Shown here: positions 13,633-19,317 of the stretch, one piece after another
Layout: each line of letters opens with the position of its first letter
Numbering within the stretch: the first letter of the stretch is position 1
Assembly (NCBI GenBank): GCA_002493005.1
Contig: DKXL01000016.1
Span: 17,742 to 37,058, forward strand
DNA: 19,317 bases
Direction of reading: 5' to 3'
From: Ruminococcaceae bacterium UBA7127
Lineage (GTDB): Bacteria > Bacillota > Clostridia > Oscillospirales > Acutalibacteraceae
Program-made: the position numbers and the translations under genes
Notes under the pieces: generated by a model
The model's input: only the letters and a program-made list of their open reading frames with translations
Told to the model about the DNA's origin: nothing
The model's database searches: none

Positions 13633-13664
13633 AGGTTACAGGTAAACCGTTTAAAGCGGTTAGC
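13633..13664 (+). repeat. Left inverted repeat of the 326-bp locus
   Basis: It begins AGGTTACAGGTA and ends AAAGCGGTTAGC. Its inverted partner at 13929-13958 shares the first 12 bases exactly and about 14 of the last 15. Between them lies a small gene-like locus (13665-13928). Confidence 0.85.
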
Positions 13665-13722
13665 TATGTCAGGCTAATCAATGTGAATAACCGTCCAAGT
13701 GCTATTTGGGCGGTTATTTTTT
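13638..13722 (+). ncRNA. Predicted ~85-nt small RNA, antisense to a small ORF
   Basis: A consensus promoter predicts a start near 13638 and a strong terminator ends it at 13722. The RNA would carry most of the left inverted repeat at its 5' end. It is complementary to the last 15 or so codons of the minus-strand membrane-peptide ORF (13674-13871). This resembles the antitoxin RNA of par/Fst-type type I toxin-antitoxin loci, where two convergent RNAs share repeats. No homology was checked. Confidence 0.5.
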
Positions 13723-13871
13723 ACTTTATAGGAAATTGCTCGGTTGCGCTCGGGCACAGGAGTGAATTTTAATATGATGTTGTCTGCACGAATTGCGGGC
13801 GGCGTCACGCCGCTTTTTATTGCAATGATAATTATCGCAACCAACAGAGTAAAACAAATTATGTACTCCAT
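13674..13871 (-). CDS. Small membrane peptide ORF, toxin-like, interrupted by a repeat
   Basis: The 65-aa ORF starts MEYIICFTLLVAIIIIAIK, a short head and one hydrophobic helix (about 4-19), then a polar tail. The ATG at 13871 has a strong SD, GGAAGGGAG, nine bases upstream. This shape is that of type I toxins such as Fst. Residues about 20-33 (SGVTPPAIRADNI) come from a dispersed hairpin module (13782-13818) read in frame, so the tail may not be original. The last 15 codons overlap the small-RNA terminator on the other strand. No clear promoter is seen; reading-in from the ASCH gene is possible. It could also be non-coding filler of a mobile element. Confidence 0.4.
   Translation of the reverse strand: MEYIICFTLLVAIIIIAIKSGVTPPAIRADNIILKFTPVPERNRAISYKVKNNRPNSTWTVIHID
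13686..13722 (+). terminator. Terminator of the predicted small RNA
   Basis: A 13-bp stem (AATAACCGTCCAA 13686-13698, TTGGGCGGTTATT 13706-13718, one T-G pair) has a 7-base loop and a T-run at 13717-13722. On the minus strand there is no good T-run. Confidence 0.85.
13782..13818 (-). repeat. Hairpin repeat module inside the small ORF
   Basis: The plus strand shows TCTGCACGAATTGCGGGC, then GCGGCG-TCA-CGCCGC (13799-13813) and TTTTT. The complement matches the module in copy 5 (about 11565-11592: CGGCGTGACGCCGCCCGC, AATTCGAGCAGACA). It lies in frame within the small membrane-peptide ORF. Confidence 0.75.
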
Positions 13872-13928
13872 TCAGCATCACTCCCTTCCGAATATTAAGC
13901 CACAGCTTTCATCGGTTGGATTTTTGAT

Positions 13929-13958
13929 GCTAACCGCCTTTAACTATACCTGTAACCT
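13929..13958 (-). repeat. Right inverted repeat of the 326-bp locus
   Basis: Its complement reads AGGTTACAGGTA at the outer end and AAAGGCGGTTAGC at the inner end, mirroring 13633-13664. I see no clear target-site duplication outside the pair. Confidence 0.85.
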
Positions 13959-13982
13959 CATAAAGCCCTAACGGGCTTTATG
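13959..13982. other. Perfect hairpin abutting the right inverted repeat
   Basis: CATAAAGCCC-TAAC-GGGCTTTATG is a 10-bp perfect stem between the inverted repeat and the ASCH stop codon. No T-run follows on either strand. It could be a terminator whose T-tract was lost to an insertion at 13958, or part of the locus. Confidence 0.6.
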
Positions 13983-13998
13983 GCAGGAAAATTAAAAT

Positions 13999-14343
13999 TC
14001 AAATCAATTCAATTTCAATACCAAGCACGCCATACTTTGTCTGCTGTTCCCTTGAATAATAAACGGTCATATCCTCAGGCGAAGCAGTCGCTATATCGTT
14101 TTTTGAATAGCCGCATTTGAGCAAGGGTAACGCACCGTACAGCTCATCAAAACTTTTAAACCTGTGCAAGCGCAAAACCCTCACCAAAATTTTCTCGTTT
14201 TCATCATCGGTGTTTAAAAATTCAATTTCGTCCGAAACATTTATCCTGCGCCTTTTTTCGTCATTAAGTCGCAATTCTATCGTCTTTTCTCCTGACTTTA
14301 TCATATAAAACGGAGCAGGATTCAAACTCATAAAATGCTTCAT
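13999..14343 (-). CDS. ASCH-domain protein
   Basis: The 114-aa protein fits the ASCH fold, a small PUA-like beta-barrel thought to bind RNA or modified nucleosides. The signature stretch is SLNPAPFYMIKSGEKTIELRLNDEKRRRINVSDEIEF (6-42): a lysine/glutamate/arginine-containing loop (KSGEKTIELR) followed by the typical GD/SDEIEF strand. The rest is compact, with no added domain or membrane helix. Start is the ATG at 14343 with GGAAG six to ten bases upstream. It is last in a probable minus-strand operon, 52 bases after the DUF6440 gene. The target is unknown. Confidence 0.75.
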   Translation of the reverse strand: MKHFMSLNPAPFYMIKSGEKTIELRLNDEKRRRINVSDEIEFLNTDDENEKILVRVLRLHRFKSFDELYGALPLLKCGYSKNDIATASPEDMTVYYSREQQTKYGVLGIEIELI

Positions 14344-14395
14344 AAATACACTTCCACAGAAAACAACGGATTTTTAAATATACTATACTTTCAAC

Positions 14396-14584
14396 CTATT
14401 TGTTTAAAACCGAAGTAATTATCGGCTTACCCTCTCTGTCAAGCAAAGGTGTTAAACCACCGGAATTGCCTGACGTATGAAAAATATAGTTGACTCCTGT
14501 TTCTCTGTCGACCCAAATCTCAGTCACATTTACCGCACCCTGAGAATACGTTTTTTCAAATCTTTCGTTTTTCAATTTAATCAC
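14396..14584 (-). CDS. DUF6440-like small protein
   Basis: The 62-aa protein resembles DUF6440 proteins common in Firmicutes: an ERFEKTY opening, DRETGVNYIFHTSGNSGGLTPLLD and a GKPI tail. Function is unknown; the family is small, soluble and beta-rich. The frame opens at a GTG at 14584 without a good SD. A TTG four codons later has only a weak one, so the exact start is uncertain. It lies 17 bases after the aldolase gene and is probably translated from the same message. Confidence 0.7.
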   Translation of the reverse strand: MIKLKNERFEKTYSQGAVNVTEIWVDRETGVNYIFHTSGNSGGLTPLLDREGKPIITSVLNK

Positions 14585-14601
14585 CCATAAAGTCGTTATA
14601 A

Positions 14602-15582
14602 TCAGCTGTTGATTATATCATAAAGCTCATTTGAAAACTTGTAATAGTCGGTTCTGTCATCCTTTACAAAAGAAATTGCAGGACGAGGGTGAGTGTTGTA
14701 CTGACCTGTCAGCATATAGGGAATATCATAGCCCCACTTTACACCCTGCTCACGCAACTTGTGTGTGTGATCCTGTATAATTTTAAGAATCGGAGCAACC
14801 TTATATTTCGGATTTTTTAGGAAGCCGAGCAACAGCTCAAGCGCACAGTTGCCTGCGCCTCTGCCCATACCGTCAACTGTAGCGTCAAGGTAGCTTACAC
14901 CCTGCGTCATAGCCTCAATCGTATTTGCAAACGCCAGCTGCTGGTTGTTGTGCGCATGAATACCTACAACCTTGTTGTACTTTTCGGCAACTTCGCAGTA
15001 CATCTCTGCAAGACGTCTTGACTCCTCAGGATACAGTGAGCCATAGCTGTCAACAATATAAAAAGCCTTTACAGGGGTCTGACCCAAAATATTCAGAGCG
15101 GTCAAAATATCCTCTGTTCTTGCCTTTGACACCGCCATAATATTAATTGTAGTTTCGTATCCTTTTTTTGCCGCGTCCTCAATCATCTCAACAGCCGCAG
15201 GAATTGTGTTGATATAGGTTGCCACTCTGATAAGGTCAATCGGGCTTTCCTTTTTGGGAACAATATCCTTTTCAAAATCAGTTCTGCCGACATCAGCCAT
15301 AACAGCAATCTTAAGATTAGTCTTGTTATCGCCTACAATCTTTCTAATGTCAGCGTCGTTACAGAACTTCCACTTGCCAAAGTCGTCCTCGCTGAAAATC
15401 TCCTTTGAAGCCTTGTAGCCAAATTCCATATAGTCAACGCCTGCCTTAACATTGGCAAGATACAAATCTTTAACAAACTTGTCGTCAAAACGGAAATCGT
15501 TGCAAAGTCCTCCGTCACGTATAGTAGCGTCAACCACTCTTATGTCCTGTCTTACCGACAGCAAATCGCCCTTTTGTGCCAT
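14602..15582 (-). CDS. HMGL-like aldolase-domain protein
   Basis: The 326-aa protein is a TIM-barrel of the HMG-CoA lyase/isopropylmalate synthase/4-hydroxy-2-oxovalerate aldolase superfamily. The N-terminal VVDATIRDGGLCNDFRF (17-33) carries the D-x-T-x-R-D-G motif (metal Asp and catalytic Arg), and GIHAHNNQQLA carries the metal-binding His-x-His. GMGRGAGN is the usual glycine-rich loop near the end of the barrel. It lacks the extra regulatory or communication domains of LeuA and DmpG, so the substrate cannot be named. The ATG at 15582 has AAGGATG about eight bases ahead. It lies 86 bases after pyrC in the same direction. Similar proteins in Firmicutes are annotated only as aldolase catalytic domain-containing. 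Confidence 0.8.
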   Translation of the reverse strand: MAQKGDLLSVRQDIRVVDATIRDGGLCNDFRFDDKFVKDLYLANVKAGVDYMEFGYKASKEIFSEDDFGKWKFCNDADIRKIVGDNKTNLKIAVMADVGRTDFEKDIVPKKESPIDLIRVATYINTIPAAVEMIEDAAKKGYETTINIMAVSKARTEDILTALNILGQTPVKAFYIVDSYGSLYPEESRRLAEMYCEVAEKYNKVVGIHAHNNQQLAFANTIEAMTQGVSYLDATVDGMGRGAGNCALELLLGFLKNPKYKVAPILKIIQDHTHKLREQGVKWGYDIPYMLTGQYNTHPRPAISFVKDDRTDYYKFSNELYDIINS

Positions 15583-15668
15583 TTATATTACATCCTTTCA
15601 ACTGAATTTATCTTACAAATCATTAATCAACCGATTAACAAGCAGCTTAAGCGTTTAAGATTTTTACG

Positions 15669-16946
15669 TCATTCATCAAAAACAACCCTGCCGCCCATAA
15701 TTGTCTTTTTGACCTTGCCGCAAAGTGTTCTGCCCTTAAACGGTGTGTTTTTACTCTTTCCGTGCAGCTTATTTTCATCGACAGTCCACTTTTCATTGGC
15801 ATCAATCAACGCAATATCGGCAGGAGCGCCCTTGCAAATTCTGCCTGCGTTGATTCCCAGAATATCCGCAGGATTTGTACTCATCTTGCGCACAAGCTCA
15901 CTCAGGCTCAAAAGGCCGCTCTTTACAAGATATGTACATCCGACGGCAAATGAAGTTTCCATACCGATTGAACCGTTGGGCGCAGTCACAAAATCAGCCT
16001 TATCCTGCACCGTATGCGGCGCGTGGTCTGTGGCAATCGCGTCAAGCGTGCCGTCCTGCAAGCCCTCAATTATCGCGTCAACGTCTGACTGTGTTCTGAG
16101 CGGCGGATTCATACGATAGTCCGCATCTCCCCTGAGCAATTCCTTTTCGGTCAGTGAAAAATAGTGCGGAGCGGTTTCGGCGGTAACCTTTACGCCGCGC
16201 CTTTTGGCGTCCCTTACAAGCGCAACGCTTGTTTTGGTGCTGACGTGACAAATGTGTATCGGCACATCAAGTGCCGCCGCAAGTGCAATTTCACGCCCTG
16301 TACCGCAGTCCTCGGCAGAGGCAGGAATTCCCTTTACGCCCAGCTTTTGCGACACCTCGCCCTCGTTGATTTTGCCGCCGTCGGCAAGATACAAATCCTC
16401 GCAGTGAGCGACCACCTTCATTTTAAGCTGCGGTGCTCTTTTCATAGCCTCGCTCAAAAACTTTGTGTTTTCTACAGGTCTGCCGTCGTCCGACAGTGCA
16501 ATCGCACCTGCTGACTTAAGCTCGTCAAGACAAGTTGGCTCTTCGCTTTTAAGCCCCTTTGTAATACTCGCCGCAACATACACCCTGCTGTCGGCATCCT
16601 TTGCCTTATCAAGAATATATCCGACCACATCGGCATTGTCTGTAGTCGGTGCAGTATTCGGCATAGCAAGCAGGCTTGTAACTCCGCCTGCCGCCGCCGC
16701 CTTGCAGCCTGTAATTATATCCTCTTTCTGCGTTTGACCCGGGTCACGCAGATGGACGTGCATATCCACAAATCCCGGAACTGCAAACAGCCCATCCGCA
16801 TCAATAACCTCTGCGTTGTCTGCCTGTATTTTTCCAAGCTCGGCAATTACTCCGTCCTTAATTAAAATATCGGTTTTGCCGTCTTTTTCGTTCAAGCCGT
16901 CAGCGGGAGATACCACAACGGCATTTTTAATCAGCAAATCTTTCAA
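15669..16946 (-). CDS. pyrC: Dihydroorotase, class I
   Basis: This zinc enzyme cyclises carbamoyl aspartate to dihydroorotate in pyrimidine synthesis. The 425-aa length and motifs are those of class I (Bacillus-type PyrC): DMHVHLRDPG (61-70, zinc ligands His63 and His65), Asp153 in LSDDG as the bridging ligand, His181, His234 in HICHVS, and ATDHAPH with catalytic Asp307. Start is a TTG at 16946 directly after GAGGGAG and a few A; no ATG is nearby. It follows the 580-aa membrane-protein gene by 45 bases. With pyrF at 12632 it suggests a loose pyrimidine cluster, though unrelated genes intervene. Confidence 0.95.
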   Translation of the reverse strand: MKDLLIKNAVVVSPADGLNEKDGKTDILIKDGVIAELGKIQADNAEVIDADGLFAVPGFVDMHVHLRDPGQTQKEDIITGCKAAAAGGVTSLLAMPNTAPTTDNADVVGYILDKAKDADSRVYVAASITKGLKSEEPTCLDELKSAGAIALSDDGRPVENTKFLSEAMKRAPQLKMKVVAHCEDLYLADGGKINEGEVSQKLGVKGIPASAEDCGTGREIALAAALDVPIHICHVSTKTSVALVRDAKRRGVKVTAETAPHYFSLTEKELLRGDADYRMNPPLRTQSDVDAIIEGLQDGTLDAIATDHAPHTVQDKADFVTAPNGSIGMETSFAVGCTYLVKSGLLSLSELVRKMSTNPADILGINAGRICKGAPADIALIDANEKWTVDENKLHGKSKNTPFKGRTLCGKVKKTIMGGRVVFDE

Positions 16947-16991
16947 TTTTCTCCCTCTTTTCGTAATGACTTAAACCTCTGCCTGTACAGA

Positions 16992-18734
16992 TTACCTTCT
17001 TGAGTCACGTCTGTTTGAGCTTTGAGGACGTCTGTTCTGCGGTGAGCGCTGATCATTTCTGCTGTGAACTCTCACAAGTCCGCTGTCACCGCTGTTCTGT
17101 CGCGCGGCACGCTGCCTTGCACGCTCTGCCCTTGCACGTTCTCTCTCTCGTCGCTCCTGCTCAGCTTTTTTGCGCTTTGCAGCAGCTCTCTTATACTTAA
17201 TCATCTTTGTCAGATTTTTGCAAAAATAGCCAAAGTGAATACCAAAGTTCTTTAGCCCAGCACCTGCCTTTTTGAGAGCAACAACAGCAGCGTTAGGCTC
17301 TTGAACGCCCTCATTTTCAACTCTTGCCGCTTTTTGTTCGACCTCGTTTATAACGTCATAATCCTCAGCGTCCCTTATCTCCTCGCTGCTGATAACGCCC
17401 ATTGTCTTTTTGGGTGCTTCCTCAAAGAAATCATAACCGCTGTCAAATTTACTGCGCTTTATCTGCTGGCGAACAAGCTCCTCGTCGCTTAAGCTGTCGT
17501 CATTATCGTCATCACTGCCGAAGAATGCATCAGCCAACCCGTTTTCACTGTTTTCACCGGATTCTGTCTGTTCCTGCTCGGCGTCAGCCTTAGCTTCGGC
17601 AGGCTCCCCTGAGTCGTTGTCTTCATCATCCTCTTCATAATCCATATCGGTGTGAGAACTGATATCCTCATATTCCTGTCTGTCATTCTCGCCGTCAGAA
17701 CCATTAGATTTAGAATCTGACAATTCTTTTTGCAATCTTGCAGATTTTATAATATCGTCAATTTCGTCCTCAGACACCCGCTTTTCTGCAATATTATCAT
17801 AATGATCATACTCAGGCTTGATTTCCGGTTTCTGCGTTAATACAGCCTTATTAAATGTTTTTGTGTCGGGTGCAATATTGATCTGCTCCTCAGGTTCTTC
17901 AATCTGATTATCATCAAAAGCATTAAGGTCATAGCCCGATTGTTTTTTTTCGGCAAGATTATATTTGCTTGCCAATTCCTGTAGGATTGCATCATTTTTA
18001 TGGAGTTTTTTTCTCTTGGTTGCTTTTTTGGCAAGAACAATAATCAACACAATAAGTAAGATTATTATAATCGTTCCGCCTCCGATAACAAGCGGAAGAA
18101 TGTCGGCTGTAAAGTCGCCTCTCAAAAAATCAACCGAAGAAACAATTGAGGCAAAGTTTGCGTAGTCGGCGGCAGTCACGTCGCCCTCGTTGCGCTTCAT
18201 TGTAACATTAATGCTCATTGAGTCGTACACGGTGTTTGCCTGATATGCCTTGATTTGCTTGCCGCCGCTAGTAACAGTAACGTCAAAAATCAGCCAAACG
18301 AGCTTTTGAGCCTGATCCTGAGTACACGAGCCATACTCTCCCATATTCAAAAAGTTGTTTCTTACCTTATTAAGTTCATCTGCGCTGAGTTCTGAATAAT
18401 TTCCGATTTGCTTGCTCTCGTCGGTCTGAGTCATGGTAACGGTAAGCGTTACCGATGACGAGCTGTCCATTCCCTGCAAATAAATATCACCGTTTTTAAA
18501 CGTCTGCATTGTGGTATTGTAATCAAGTCCAAACACCGAAAAGTACTTATCCGAGCTTTTGCTGTCCCTTGTAATCGCGCTCATATCATCAGGCAAGGTG
18601 ATAACCATATCATCAAGCTGTGAAACCGTATAGCTCTCAGCCGCAAGCACTGCAAGCGTGCTGTAAGCAGTCATAAACACACATACAATCAGCACAACTG
18701 CCCTTTTAATTATATTTGATTTATTGAAGTTCAT
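16992..18734 (-). CDS. Signal-peptide membrane protein with acidic and basic cytoplasmic tails, unknown
   Basis: I do not recognise a family for this 580-aa protein. It has a signal peptide (about 1-32, ending AVLAA), an outer domain of about 175 residues rich in Ser/Thr/Val, and one membrane helix at about 213-235 (LPLVIGGGTIIIILLIVLIIVL) followed by basic KKATKRKK. A long cytoplasmic part then has a strongly acidic, disordered-looking region (about 340-425, many Asp/Glu/Ser) and a very basic end (about 505-580, RRERERARAERAR). The outer domain resembles a PsbP/lipoprotein-like fold only in general feel. The ATG at 18734 has GGAGG nine bases upstream. It heads a minus-strand cluster with pyrC. 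The charged tail could bind nucleic acid, polyphosphate or the cell-division machinery; that is a guess. Confidence 0.7.
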   Translation of the reverse strand: MNFNKSNIIKRAVVLIVCVFMTAYSTLAVLAAESYTVSQLDDMVITLPDDMSAITRDSKSSDKYFSVFGLDYNTTMQTFKNGDIYLQGMDSSSSVTLTVTMTQTDESKQIGNYSELSADELNKVRNNFLNMGEYGSCTQDQAQKLVWLIFDVTVTSGGKQIKAYQANTVYDSMSINVTMKRNEGDVTAADYANFASIVSSVDFLRGDFTADILPLVIGGGTIIIILLIVLIIVLAKKATKRKKLHKNDAILQELASKYNLAEKKQSGYDLNAFDDNQIEEPEEQINIAPDTKTFNKAVLTQKPEIKPEYDHYDNIAEKRVSEDEIDDIIKSARLQKELSDSKSNGSDGENDRQEYEDISSHTDMDYEEDDEDNDSGEPAEAKADAEQEQTESGENSENGLADAFFGSDDDNDDSLSDEELVRQQIKRSKFDSGYDFFEEAPKKTMGVISSEEIRDAEDYDVINEVEQKAARVENEGVQEPNAAVVALKKAGAGLKNFGIHFGYFCKNLTKMIKYKRAAAKRKKAEQERRERERARAERARQRAARQNSGDSGLVRVHSRNDQRSPQNRRPQSSNRRDSRR

Positions 18735-18813
18735 TTATATCGTCCTCCAAACTCAAGCAACATCATTAACCTAATAACAGCTTACACTTTTTCCAGTATA
18801 GCATATCTAATTT

Positions 18814-18842
18814 ATTATACACAATCCCCCAAAAAATTACAA
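18814..18842 (-). promoter_or_regulatory. Promoter of the 580-aa protein gene and downstream cluster
   Basis: On the minus strand, -35 TTGTAA (18842-18837), a 17-base spacer, and -10 TATAAT (18819-18814). A weaker second -10, TATACT, lies about 20 bases downstream. Confidence 0.65.
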
Positions 18843-18968
18843 GTATTTTATTCCGATATTTTAGTTCGGGTATATAAGTCGCACCAACGCTTAGTAACGG
18901 TAGCCCGGTAGAAACAATTTTCTATGAATAACGCAAGAATCGACTCGCGTACCAATAAAGCCCACCCC

Positions 18969-18991
18969 GTAGGGGCGACCATTGGTCGCCC
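18969..18991. repeat. REP-like GTAG-footed palindrome, copy 2
   Basis: GTAG (18969-18972) is followed by GGGCGACCA-T-TGGTCGCCC (18973-18991), a perfect 9-bp inverted repeat. The copy at 4265-4287 differs by one base in the right arm. Confidence 0.65.
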
Positions 18992-19060
18992 GAAAATCAA
19001 TTGTAACTGTCGGGCAAATGACGTATTAAAATATATCACGCTATCTACCCGAAAATGGAT

Positions 19061-19081
19061 GCAACGTCACGTTGCTTTTTT
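19061..19081 (+). terminator. Repeat-borne hairpin with T-run, possible terminator
   Basis: GCAACG-TCA-CGTTGC (6-bp perfect stem) is followed by TTTTTT at 19076-19081. It has terminator form but belongs to the repeat family, and no plus-strand gene is visible before it. Confidence 0.4.
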
Positions 19082-19317
19082 AGTTCGAGTATATTAGTCG
19101 CACCAACGCTTAGTAACGGTAGCCCGGTGTAAACATTTTTCTATATCTAACGCAAGATACCCTTTTACTTCATCTGCATTTATTTTCACTTTAATTTAAA
19201 GTCGGGAACTAAAGGTCACTTATTGCACAATTCTATCTGCTCGAATATAATTGTGCATTGTAAATTGCAAATTTAATTTGTCTGCTCGAAAATGGATGCA
19301 ACGTCACGTTGCCGAAT
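19082..19317 (-). repeat. Modular intergenic repeat, copy 7 (cut by window edge)
   Basis: The core hairpin (18-mer complement at 19108-19125) is followed by CTAACGCAAGATACCCTTTT, GTCGGGAACTAAAGG, TCTATCTGCTCGAATATAAT, an AT-rich part, TGTCTGCTCGAAAATGGATG and hairpin GCAACGTCACGTTGC at 19298-19312. Confidence 0.85.

Larger units (their letters stand above)
18861..19081 (-). repeat. Modular intergenic repeat, copy 6 (composite)
   Basis: Upstream of the 580-aa gene the sequence is repeat to the window end. Along the plus strand this unit holds the core hairpin (18-mer complement at 18889-18906), AACGCAAGAATCGACTCGCG, a GTAG-footed palindrome (18969-18991), CTATCTACCCGAAAATGGAT, and hairpin GCAACG-TCA-CGTTGC plus T-run (19061-19081). 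The order matches 4122-4402. Confidence 0.88.

Noticed and set aside
13744..13971. A 75-codon plus-strand ORF in the inverted-repeat locus.
   Set aside because: It runs through the hairpin module and the right inverted repeat; the minus-strand ORF has the better SD and a coherent hydrophobic start.
15574..16119. A 181-codon plus-strand ORF opposite pyrC.
   Set aside because: It lies over conserved dihydroorotase coding sequence and has no recognisable protein features.

Overview
The window looks like chromosomal DNA from a low-to-mid GC anaerobic member of the Clostridia, most like a Ruminococcus-type gut species. This is inferred from gene families and codon style, from strong Shine-Dalgarno (SD) sites with several TTG/GTG starts, and from intergenic repeats. 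I see no tRNA, rRNA, CRISPR array, transposase or phage gene.

Layout, left to right. (1) A trkA-trkH potassium-uptake operon on the minus strand (270-3165), divergent from a Crp/Fnr-type regulator (3408-4115, plus). (2) The manganese exporter mntP (4574-5131, plus), behind a 460-bp repeat block. (3) A small zinc-ribbon membrane protein (5253-5639, minus) with a long structured leader ending in an intrinsic terminator. (4) The serine pair serC-serA (6011-8281, minus). (5) A TetR regulator with an ABC ATPase and a compact FtsX-type permease (8774-11268, minus). (6) A P-loop kinase-like protein (11724-12515), a permease remnant, and pyrF (12632-13564). (7) A 326-bp inverted-repeat locus with a predicted small RNA convergent to a small membrane-peptide ORF (13603-13958). 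(8) A probable minus-strand operon: a 580-aa unknown membrane protein, pyrC, an HMGL-like aldolase, a DUF6440 protein and an ASCH protein (18734 down to 13999).

The intergenic spaces are dominated by a modular repeat family. One module carries an 18-base core, GGGCTACCGTTACTAAGC, present nine times without a mismatch. Another is a small hairpin with TCA loop whose stem exists in two compensatory forms, often followed by a T-run. A third is a GTAG-footed palindrome resembling REP sequences. Copies of the small hairpin are also read through in frame in two ORFs, recalling Rickettsia palindromic elements.

The most promising candidates for something undescribed are the riboswitch-like attenuator before the zinc-ribbon gene, the convergent small-RNA/membrane-peptide locus (type I toxin-antitoxin-like), and the modular repeat family. 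All rest on reading sequence by eye; no folding, alignment or database search was run.
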